From: Campylobacteraceae bacterium
GTDB lineage: Bacteria; Campylobacterota; Campylobacteria; Campylobacterales; Sulfurovaceae
Length of the DNA: 5,678 nucleotides
Assembly (NCBI GenBank): GCA_027083075.1
Contig: JALWQQ010000121.1
Coordinates: 1-5,678 of the forward strand
Direction: 5' to 3'
Part shown: positions 1 to 5,678 of the stretch, in pieces
How the letters are laid out: each line of letters opens with the position of its first letter
Position numbering within the stretch: the stretch's first letter is position 1
Translations under genes and position numbers: made by a program
The notes under the pieces: generated by a model
The model's input: only the letters and a program-made list of their open reading frames with translations
The model's database searches: none
What the model was told of the DNA's origin: nothing

Positions 1-420
1 CTCTTTCCGATGCTGGTGACGCGGAAGTTCGGTCAAGAGGAGGGCAACACGATCATCGGCGGTATCATCACGCTTTGGGAACACGGCAGCTATCCGATAG
101 CCGCCATCATCTTTATCGCGTCGGTACTGATCCCGATCTTGAAGTTTTTGATTTTGATTTATTTACTTATTAGTGTAAAATACCCTTTGGGAAAAGAGAG
201 GCGTATCGATAAACACAAGCTCTACTATCTCACCGAAATAGCCGGACCGTGGTCGATGGTCGATGTCTTTGTGGTGGCGATACTGGTAGGGCTTATACAC
301 TTTAGCGGCGTGCGCATTTTACCCGGTGTTGCCGCCACCGCTTTTGCGCTGTCGGTACTCTTTACGCTCTTGGCGGCGCACGCTTTCGATGCGCGACTTG
401 TGAAGGATTGTAAGCAATGA
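1..420 (+). CDS. pqiA: PqiA-like inner-membrane protein (5' partial, C-terminal domain)
   Basis: This is the C-terminal 139 residues of a paraquat-inducible protein A (PqiA) family protein. The frame is open to base 1 and the residues before the first Met (LFP) fit the family, so the true start lies upstream. The visible part contains a polar loop (TRKFGQEEGNTIIGGIITL) followed by about three hydrophobic helices, counted from the Met at base 10: roughly residues 29-54, 84-103 and 107-127. It ends with FDARLVKD, close to the family's usual FDPR-type tail. E. coli PqiA is about 417 residues with two four-helix halves, so this would match most of the last half; whether the protein has one or two halves cannot be seen. 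In the family, PqiA is the integral inner-membrane partner of the PqiB MCE tunnel and is thought to help load or extract lipids. The stop overlaps the pqiB start by four bases (ATGA). Confidence 0.85.
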   Translation, partial: LFPMLVTRKFGQEEGNTIIGGIITLWEHGSYPIAAIIFIASVLIPILKFLILIYLLISVKYPLGKERRIDKHKLYYLTEIAGPWSMVDVFVVAILVGLIHFSGVRILPGVAATAFALSVLFTLLAAHAFDARLVKDCKQ

Positions 421-2084
421 GTTATGAAACGGTTGAGGTGAGCAAAGGCGGGCGTTTTCGCCTCTTGACAAGCATCTGGCTTGTCCCCTTTGTCGCATTG
501 ATCATCGCGCTGTGGTTAGCGTGGCAACACTATAGCCGCTTGGGTCCGATGATCACGATCTATTTTCCTGAAAACCAAGGTCTGGAAGCGGGGCAGAGCG
601 TGGTAAAGTTCAAGGATGTCCCCGTAGGTAAAGTAACCGACATACGCCTCTCTGATGACGGGCACGGAGTGATTGTGCATGTGCGCATGAATAAAGATGC
701 CGAGCCCTACCTCAATGAGCACACCCGTTTTTGGATCGTTAAACCGGAGGTGAGCCTCACCGGCGTCTCGGGATTGGAGACCTTGGTGTCGGGCACCTAT
801 ATCAAGATGTACGCCACTAAAGACGGCAAACCGAAGCGGAAATTTTACGGACTGAACAATGCATTTCGTAATGTTGGGGAGGGGGAGTACTTTAGTCTCA
901 CGGCACCCGAGGCGTACAATGTGGTCAAAGGTACACCGGTCTATTTTAAAAATATCAAAGTAGGACAGGTAGAGTATCTTACCGTCTCTTTGGACGGTAA
1001 AGGGGTCGATTTTGTGATCTTTGTCGACAAAAGCTACGCCTCTTACATTCACACCGACTCGAAATTTTGGGTCATGAGTGCACTCGATATCGACATAAGC
1101 GGCGGACGACTCGATGTCAACCTTGCACCCATCGGGCATCTTATCCATAGCGGTATCGCTTTCTCTTCAAGCGGGGACAATATTGCAGCAAAAGTGCCGG
1201 ACGATTTTGTCTTTTATCTCTATAAAAACAAAGCGTTGGCAAACCAAAAAAAGATCGGTTTAGGTGGTAAATCGATCAAAACCTATCGTATGATCGTCGA
1301 AGATTCCGTGGCAAAGCTAACGCCCAATGCGCCGGTGCGCTATAACGGCTTTGACGTAGGGCGTGTCAAAGAGATCCATGTCGATTATAACCGTACCTCG
1401 CATAAGATGGTGTCACAGATCTTGATGAGTATCGACACCTCTTCGTTTGCCGATCCGACCCATAGCGGGGAAGAGAATATTCGCGAAGCGGTCAAAGAGG
1501 GGTTGCGTGCACAGGTAAGACCGACCGATCCGATCACAGGGCTGCTCTATATCGATCTACACTTTGTAGATGAGACGAACCTCACCTTGCCGCCGCGCTA
1601 CTGTACGGGCAATGTGCCGCTCTTCCCAAGCGTACCTGCTCAGCAAAGCGCGTTTATGAGCGACATTAAGTCCTTTGTCGCCAAACTCAACGCCTTACCG
1701 TTAGATAAGATCGCTGCCGATTTGCGCACTCTACTTCACGAGAGCAACACAACGGTAAGTGCCGTACGTCGTCCGTTGATGAAGAGCCTCACATCGCTTA
1801 CGGCAACCATGCGTAGGATCGAGGCGATGACCTCGCGCAAATCCTTTGTCAAGCTTCCCGATCGCTTGGATGCCACCCTTGTGGCGCTTCAGCGAACCCT
1901 GCGCGACACGGAGAAGACGCTCAAGACGATGCGCAAAGGAGTACAGGCGTATGATGCGAAGGGGATCATGGCACAAAAGATATCGCAAACCCTACGTAGC
2001 GTAACGGAGACATCGGAGCAGATGAAGCGCTTTTTGAAGATGCTTAACCGTAAACCCAATTCACTCATATTCGGAGACAAATAG
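417..2084 (+). CDS. pqiB: PqiB-like MCE-domain intermembrane lipid transport protein
   Basis: A 555-residue PqiB homologue, close to the roughly 546 residues of E. coli PqiB. Residues 18-36 form one N-terminal membrane anchor (SIWLVPFVALIIALWLAW). Three MCE/MlaD domains follow, at about 46-138, 158-253 and 288-388. Each carries the same v-x-F/Y-x-x-x-x-VG-x-V signature: VKFKDVPVGKV near 63, VYFKNIKVGQV near 175 and VRYNGFDVGRV near 307. Residues about 410-545 are polar and helical, with heptad-like leucines, and end in RKPNSLIFGDK, a C-terminal motif common in MCE proteins. In the family, hexamers stack the MCE rings and the C-terminal helices form a hollow needle across the periplasm that carries lipids between membranes. 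The start is supported by AAGGA at 403-407, nine bases upstream, and by the ATGA overlap with pqiA, which implies coupled translation. The three MCE domains separate it from single-domain MlaD and seven-domain YebT/LetB. Confidence 0.93.
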   Translation: MSYETVEVSKGGRFRLLTSIWLVPFVALIIALWLAWQHYSRLGPMITIYFPENQGLEAGQSVVKFKDVPVGKVTDIRLSDDGHGVIVHVRMNKDAEPYLNEHTRFWIVKPEVSLTGVSGLETLVSGTYIKMYATKDGKPKRKFYGLNNAFRNVGEGEYFSLTAPEAYNVVKGTPVYFKNIKVGQVEYLTVSLDGKGVDFVIFVDKSYASYIHTDSKFWVMSALDIDISGGRLDVNLAPIGHLIHSGIAFSSSGDNIAAKVPDDFVFYLYKNKALANQKKIGLGGKSIKTYRMIVEDSVAKLTPNAPVRYNGFDVGRVKEIHVDYNRTSHKMVSQILMSIDTSSFADPTHSGEENIREAVKEGLRAQVRPTDPITGLLYIDLHFVDETNLTLPPRYCTGNVPLFPSVPAQQSAFMSDIKSFVAKLNALPLDKIAADLRTLLHESNTTVSAVRRPLMKSLTSLTATMRRIEAMTSRKSFVKLPDRLDATLVALQRTLRDTEKTLKTMRKGVQAYDAKGIMAQKISQTLRSVTETSEQMKRFLKMLNRKPNSLIFGDK

Positions 2085-2642
2085 ATGCGACACTATCTTC
2101 TCTTTTTGGCGTTACTCTTTTTGGCAACGGCATGCACACCCGTGGTAAAGAGCGACTACTATCTGCTTGAGAGACAAAAGCGCGCCGTAACGGATGCGGT
2201 GTCTACACAAATGAGTATCGGTGTCGCGCAGATCGAGGTACCCGAGTATCTGCTCAAGCGCGAGATCGCCGTACTCGAAGGTGTGAAGCTGCACTATCTT
2301 TCCGGCGCGAAGTGGGGGGTTGATATGCAGCGTTTTTTAACCCGTCGCTTGATCGCGACGCTGCAACAAGCTCTGCACGACCCCAATGTCAGCGCCTATC
2401 CGTGGCAGAGCGATGTGATGCCAAAGCGCATCGTGCATGTACAGATACTGCGCTTTATCAAACAGGATAACACCGTGGTGCTTGAGGCGGCATGGCGCAT
2501 CGCATCGTCGCAGCGCGAGCATGCCTATCGCTTTAGTACGACGGTACCGTGCACTGACGATACACAGGCGATCGTAACGGCGATGAATCGCGCCTTTACG
2601 GCACTGGAAAAGCAGATCATTCTTACGTTGGAGCGTTTTTAA
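2085..2642 (+). CDS. pqiC: PqiC-like outer-membrane lipoprotein (ABC transport auxiliary)
   Basis: A 185-residue protein of the ABC-type transport auxiliary lipoprotein (PqiC/YmbA) family, near the roughly 187 residues of E. coli PqiC. The N-terminus is a lipoprotein signal: MRH, a leucine-rich core, then LATAC with the lipidated cysteine at residue 17. The lipobox has Ala rather than Leu at -3. Residue +2 is Thr, not Asp, which predicts sorting to the outer membrane. The segment VPEYLLKREIAV (52-63) matches the conserved P-x-Y-L-x-R region of the family, and WGVDMQRFLTRRLIATL (77-93) fits its amphipathic helix. In the family, PqiC sits at the outer-membrane end of the PqiB needle. The start directly abuts the pqiB stop (TAG then ATG), with GGAG at 2073-2076 eight bases upstream. 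Gene order pqiA-pqiB-pqiC strongly supports the call despite the low sequence conservation typical of this family. Confidence 0.88.
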   Translation: MRHYLLFLALLFLATACTPVVKSDYYLLERQKRAVTDAVSTQMSIGVAQIEVPEYLLKREIAVLEGVKLHYLSGAKWGVDMQRFLTRRLIATLQQALHDPNVSAYPWQSDVMPKRIVHVQILRFIKQDNTVVLEAAWRIASSQREHAYRFSTTVPCTDDTQAIVTAMNRAFTALEKQIILTLERF

Positions 2643-3574
2643 TGAGTCTAAAAGAGTATTTTGCCAAAAAAGAGAAAGATACCGCTACCTTGCGACGCAA
2701 GAAGCTGTGGTGGGAGACGGCGTCCGCACGTGCCAAGACCGGCACCTTTGTCGTACTGATCGTCGGAGAGTTGATGCTGCTCTTGGCATTGGCGCGCAGT
2801 TACGGCCTCATACATGGGGTGATTCCCGGCGATAAGGTGGCGCTTGTCAACTACGACAAACCCGTAACGATGGCATACACACAACGGGTGATCGACGCAC
2901 TCGATCGCATCAAAGAGGACAAGAGTTATAAAGCGCTGCTCTTTGTGATGAACTCGCCCGGCGGTAGTCCGAGCGCTTCGGAAGAGCTGAGCGAATACCT
3001 CAAAGATTTCAACAAAAGTAAACCGACCTATATGTATATCCAAGAGATCGGTGCCAGCGGTGGTTACTATATCGCCTCGGCGATCAAGCCGCTCTATGCC
3101 AATCCCAATGCGATCGTCGGCTCTATCGGCGTGATCTTGCCGCATTTTGCACTGGAGAAGTTGGCGCAAACCATCGGCGTTCAAGAGGATGATTTGACGA
3201 TGGGCAAATACAAAAAGCCGATTAGCTACATCAAGCGACTTACCGAGGAGCAGAAGGCGTATCTAAAGCGTCAAATGTTAGAGCCTACCTACCAAAACTT
3301 CCTTAAGGCGGTTTCGCGTAACAGAGGCGTAGCGCTTGAGACGATCAAGAGGTTTGCCGAGGGCAAGATCTACATCGCCTCTATGCCTGAGATCAAGGGG
3401 GTTTTGGTTGACAAGATCACGGCGCTTCATAAGCTCAAGGAGCAGATTAAAGAGCGATTTGGCAAGAAGATACGCTTTGTTAACCCGATGCCGCCCGCGC
3501 CGCCGCGTCTCTTTGGCGAAAAGGTGCGCTTCGATGTAAACCTCAAAGCGCCGCAACTTAACTCATTGAAATAG
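2642..3574 (+). CDS. sppA: Signal peptide peptidase SppA, short form (S49 family)
   Basis: A 310-residue membrane-anchored serine protease of family S49, the single-domain 36K type rather than the roughly 618-residue double-domain E. coli form. Residues 1-32 are basic and probably cytoplasmic, 33-55 form one membrane helix, and the rest would be the periplasmic protease domain. MNSPGGSPSASEE (103-115) is the conserved NSPGG oxyanion region. IGASGGYYIAS (136-146) holds the probable nucleophile Ser139. MGKYKKPIS (187-195) holds the probable general base Lys191. The Ser-to-Lys distance of 52 equals that recalled for Bacillus subtilis SppA (Ser147 and Lys199). NPNAIVGSIGV (154-164) is also typical. 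The family cleaves remnant signal peptides and other membrane-embedded peptides. Its start overlaps the pqiC stop (TAATG), with GGAG at 2630-2633 eight bases upstream, so it belongs to the pqi operon. SohB-like proteins are the main alternative, but the motifs favour SppA. The C-terminal tail after about 280 is proline-rich (PMPPAPPRL) and poorly conserved. Confidence 0.92.
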   Translation: MSLKEYFAKKEKDTATLRRKKLWWETASARAKTGTFVVLIVGELMLLLALARSYGLIHGVIPGDKVALVNYDKPVTMAYTQRVIDALDRIKEDKSYKALLFVMNSPGGSPSASEELSEYLKDFNKSKPTYMYIQEIGASGGYYIASAIKPLYANPNAIVGSIGVILPHFALEKLAQTIGVQEDDLTMGKYKKPISYIKRLTEEQKAYLKRQMLEPTYQNFLKAVSRNRGVALETIKRFAEGKIYIASMPEIKGVLVDKITALHKLKEQIKERFGKKIRFVNPMPPAPPRLFGEKVRFDVNLKAPQLNSLK

Positions 3575-3595
3575 GTAACAGGGGTATAGGATTTG

Positions 3596-3607
3596 CATTT
3601 TAAAATG
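3596..3607. repeat. 12-bp perfect palindrome CATTTTAAAATG
   Basis: CATTTTAAAATG is its own reverse complement and lies in the AT-rich gap between sppA and hsdM, about 10 bases upstream of the promoter-like elements. It could be a binding site for a dimeric regulator, but it is short and AT-rich, so chance is a real possibility. It has no GC stem and no following T-run, so it does not look like an intrinsic terminator. Confidence 0.4.
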
Positions 3608-3613
3608 TTAAAT

Positions 3614-3629
3614 ATTTTGTCATTTTGTC
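3614..3629 (+). repeat. Tandem direct repeat, 2 x ATTTTGTC
   Basis: Two adjoining perfect copies of ATTTTGTC (3614-3621 and 3622-3629), followed by AT. Each copy places a TTGTCA hexamer (3617-3622 and 3625-3630), a good match to the -35 consensus TTGACA. The 8-bp period is less than one helical turn, so this may be a slipped duplication in a promoter rather than two protein sites. Confidence 0.5.
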
Positions 3630-3644
3630 ATGTTTTATTAAAAT
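3617..3644 (+). promoter_or_regulatory. Candidate sigma-70 promoter for the hsdM-hsdS operon
   Basis: TTGTCA at 3617-3622 (-35-like) is followed after 16 bases by TAAAAT at 3639-3644 (-10-like), predicting a start of transcription near 3651, about 45 bases ahead of the hsdM ATG. A second TAAAAT at 3660-3665 is an alternative -10 with only a weak -35 (near 3637) and would give a shorter leader. The surrounding DNA is much more AT-rich than the flanking genes, as expected for a promoter region. This is a consensus match by eye only. Confidence 0.45.
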
Positions 3645-3696
3645 TATTTGGTAACGCGGTAAAATAAGCTTACGATATCCAAAGAAGGGGCAGATT

Positions 3697-5277
3697 ATGA
3701 CGGTCGCAATGAAGCAGGACGGTTCGATACCGGGTGATTATTACTGGGCGTATGCGGATATTTTACGCGGTATCGGGATCAACGAATCGGTCTACGATCA
3801 GCGTATTTTGGCGTTTATGGCGCTGAAGCTGCTTGTGGACAACGACAAGCTTGCCTTCAACTTCGACTATCGAAATCGTTTTGGTCTCGACCTTGAAACA
3901 TATACGCGTTACCAAAAAGAGGATACAAAAAGCACCTTCCTCAATCTCATCGAACATATCACCGACTTTGGACGGAATTTGCACTATTTCGAACAGGAGA
4001 GCCGCTACAATCCGGACAAAGATACCGATCTCCTGACCTACCTCAATCACAAAAAAGTTTTCAGACTCGGCGAATATATCGAAGAGCTGCCTAACCATTA
4101 TCTTGAAATGGTGCTCGATATCTATAACCAAAAGGCAGACTTCACCCACTACCCCAAGGAGAAGTACAAAGACCTCTACGAGACGACGATCGCCCGCATG
4201 AAAAAACTGAGCGGCGAACTGACGGGACAGCACTTTACCCAAAAAGCGATCATCCACCTGATGTGCGAAAGTGTCATCGGCGATCTGAAAGAGCGTGAAA
4301 AAATCGCCATCTACGATCCCGCGTGCGGTACCGGATCGATGTTGATGGAGTCCGCGCACTATTTTTATGACAAACTAAAACATCCGACGATTGAAATATA
4401 TGGACAGGAGTATCACGGTCAGACATGGCTTTTGGCAAAAATCTTTCTGGAAATCAGCTCGCTTGACGGTAAGCAACAAGGTATTCGAAATATTATCGCT
4501 TATGGAAATACGCTTACCAACCCTGCCTTTACGGAAGGTATCAATGGTGGAGACAGCTTTGACTTTATCATTGCCAATCCTCCCTTTGGTGTGGATTGGA
4601 AACATGACTATCGAGCGGTATGTGACAACATGAATGAAGAAGGGGCGTTAAATGGCAAAAAAAGTCACTTTTATGTCGTCCGCGATGAGAAAGGCAAGAT
4701 CGTCCTCCCCAAGAAGAGCGACGGACAGTTTCTTTTTATGTTGCACATCATCAAAATGATGTTGCAAGAAAATGCAAGAGGAAAATGTGCCAAAGCGGCG
4801 ATCATCACCTCTTCGTCGCTCATAAGCACAGGATCGGAACGTAGTAGCGAAGCCAAAATTCGTCGAACGATTTTTAAGCTTGGGATGCTCAAGGCGGTTG
4901 TAGAGCAACCGCATGCAATGTTTACCAATACCGACGTAAGTACTCACATCTGGTTTTTCGATACCACACATAACAGCAATAAATGCACTTTTATCAGAGC
5001 GGACAACGATGACAAACCGCTTTATATCCCCCACCCCGATCCAAAAGACAAGATGAAGCATAGCTATAGCCCCGAAAATATCCGCCGGATCATCAACCTC
5101 ATGCGCCGTGGGCAACGCTACCGAAGTAAAAAGATCGATATTAACGGACTCTCGTCTGTCAATATCGGATCTATCGTCGAGCGCAAAGAGGAGGAGATCG
5201 ATATCGAACTCGATATATTGATGCACGAGATTCGATCGGAGATGGAGTCTCTTTGTCAAAGCGGAGAGATTTGGTGA
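3697..5277 (+). CDS. hsdM: Type I restriction-modification methyltransferase subunit HsdM
   Basis: A 526-residue N6-adenine DNA methyltransferase, a usual length for HsdM. Residues about 10-165 are the N-terminal helical domain. The catalytic domain starts with a motif X-like segment ELTGQHFTQ (174-182), then motif I DPACGTGSM (207-215), which binds S-adenosylmethionine, and motif IV ANPPFG (293-298), which holds the adenine flipped from DNA. LPKKSDGQFLFMLHIIKMM (337-355) matches the stretch after motif IV in HsdM proteins. With HsdS it would form the M2S complex that methylates an asymmetric bipartite site and, with HsdR, the restriction enzyme. The start is well fixed: an in-frame TAA lies at 3652-3654, no start codon lies between, and GAAGGGG (3684-3690) sits six bases upstream. 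Motif X has Gln182 where Pro is common. The tail (about 450-526) is charged and probably contacts HsdS. The stop overlaps the hsdS start (TGATG). Confidence 0.93.
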   Translation: MTVAMKQDGSIPGDYYWAYADILRGIGINESVYDQRILAFMALKLLVDNDKLAFNFDYRNRFGLDLETYTRYQKEDTKSTFLNLIEHITDFGRNLHYFEQESRYNPDKDTDLLTYLNHKKVFRLGEYIEELPNHYLEMVLDIYNQKADFTHYPKEKYKDLYETTIARMKKLSGELTGQHFTQKAIIHLMCESVIGDLKEREKIAIYDPACGTGSMLMESAHYFYDKLKHPTIEIYGQEYHGQTWLLAKIFLEISSLDGKQQGIRNIIAYGNTLTNPAFTEGINGGDSFDFIIANPPFGVDWKHDYRAVCDNMNEEGALNGKKSHFYVVRDEKGKIVLPKKSDGQFLFMLHIIKMMLQENARGKCAKAAIITSSSLISTGSERSSEAKIRRTIFKLGMLKAVVEQPHAMFTNTDVSTHIWFFDTTHNSNKCTFIRADNDDKPLYIPHPDPKDKMKHSYSPENIRRIINLMRRGQRYRSKKIDINGLSSVNIGSIVERKEEEIDIELDILMHEIRSEMESLCQSGEIW

Positions 5278-5678
5278 TGGATCCTCAGGCTATAGAGCTT
5301 TTTCGACGGTGGCAACGTAAAACGGGAAAGTATCCCGATTTGGATATTGAGAAGGTGGAGTTTGAAGAAGTAGATTTTTTTAATCATCCATCAATTACAC
5401 TACTTGGTCCAAAGAAATTAGCAAATCATGATAAATTGGAACATGTAAATGATCCAAATGGTCTTCCTGTATATGATGCATCGGCAAATATTCTTGCTTT
5501 TGTTGAAGAGTCAAAATTTCCTAACGAAGTATTTATAGGTAATGAGGATAATCCAGATTTATCTTTTGCAAATGAGGGAAATTCTTCAGCAGGTACAAAT
5601 TTCTTTTTTCATAATGGAAAATATTTTGTTAATAATCACCGAACAGTTATAAAATTTACAGACAATACGTTTTTTAGT
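5277..5678 (+). CDS. hsdS: Type I restriction specificity subunit HsdS (3' partial, first recognition domain)
   Basis: The first 134 codons of an open frame that runs off the window. The ATG overlaps the hsdM stop by one base (TGATG) and has GGAGAG at 5263-5268 eight bases upstream, so translation is probably coupled. The visible residues resemble the first half of an HsdS target recognition domain: GLPVYDASANILAFV (62-76) matches the I-P-V-Y-x-A/G-S region, NEGNSSAGTNFFF (99-111) matches the N-G-S/A-G strand-turn, and GKYFVNNHRTVIK (114-126) matches the later conserved strand. The stretch SITLLGPKKL (39-48) fits the segment that often precedes the vPVY motif. HsdS reads the DNA target through two such domains separated by conserved helices; the helices and second domain lie outside. 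Residues 1-30 are coded at about 47% GC, while the recognition domain falls to about 30%. The recognised sequence cannot be predicted. The call rests on these motifs plus position after hsdM. Confidence 0.82.
   Translation, partial: MDPQAIELFRRWQRKTGKYPDLDIEKVEFEEVDFFNHPSITLLGPKKLANHDKLEHVNDPNGLPVYDASANILAFVEESKFPNEVFIGNEDNPDLSFANEGNSSAGTNFFFHNGKYFVNNHRTVIKFTDNTFFS

Noticed and set aside
516..1148. A 210-codon antisense open frame inside pqiB
   Set aside because: It lies wholly opposite a well-supported MCE gene, has no recognisable domain and looks like an artefact of codon composition.
417..2084. An Mla or Mce ABC-transporter substrate-binding protein (MlaD)
   Set aside because: MlaD has one MCE domain and is accompanied by an ATPase and permease. 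This protein has three MCE domains and is flanked by pqiA and pqiC.
2642..3574. A Clp-type or Lon-type protease instead of SppA, because of the Ser-Lys pair
   Set aside because: The N-terminal membrane anchor, NSPGG and GASGGYY motifs and 52-residue Ser-Lys spacing point to family S49.
3596..3607. The palindrome after sppA as an intrinsic terminator
   Set aside because: The stem would be six mostly A-T pairs with no loop, and it is not followed by a run of T.
3763..4359. A 198-codon antisense open frame opposite hsdM
   Set aside because: It covers conserved HsdM coding sequence including motif I, and its translation has no recognisable motif. The same applies to the 203-codon antisense frame at 4648-5259.
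5375..5381. A run of seven T near the start of hsdS as a possible phase-variation tract (also seven A at 4657-4663 in hsdM)
   Set aside because: A similar run of seven A occurs in pqiB (1246-1252), so such short A/T runs are ordinary here, and seven bases is short for slippage control.

Overview
The window joins two unrelated gene groups, both on the + strand. It suggests a Gram-negative bacterium, because the first group encodes an inner-membrane, periplasmic and outer-membrane lipid-transport complex of the PqiABC type. By eye the coding DNA is about 45-50% GC. The species cannot be fixed from this window. A sulfur- or hydrogen-oxidising Campylobacterota relative is possible, but that is a guess from general protein style.

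Positions 1-3574 hold a tightly packed operon: the C-terminal part of pqiA (its 5' end lies outside the window), then pqiB with three MCE domains, the lipoprotein gene pqiC, and a short-form signal peptide peptidase, sppA. The junctions are an ATGA overlap, a directly abutting stop and start, and a TAATG overlap. This implies one mRNA and translational coupling. PqiA and PqiB sit in the inner membrane, PqiB spans the periplasm as a tube, and PqiC anchors the far end at the outer membrane. SppA would degrade leftover signal peptides or membrane-protein fragments in the same envelope compartment.

Positions 3575-3696 are an AT-rich 122-base gap that separates the groups. It holds a 12-bp perfect palindrome, a tandem 8-bp repeat containing -35-like hexamers, a TAAAAT -10-like element and a strong ribosome binding site. 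I see no convincing terminator after sppA.

Positions 3697-5678 start a type I restriction-modification locus: a complete hsdM (N6-adenine methyltransferase subunit), overlapped by the start of hsdS (specificity subunit), which runs off the right edge. No hsdR is visible and it would have to lie downstream or elsewhere. GC content falls sharply to about 30% as the first target recognition domain of hsdS begins, consistent with an exchanged recognition domain.

I found no RNA gene, CRISPR array, insertion sequence or prophage gene. Nothing here amounts to a clearly undescribed system. The most useful leads are the coupling of sppA to pqiABC, the control region ahead of hsdM, and the composition break inside hsdS.
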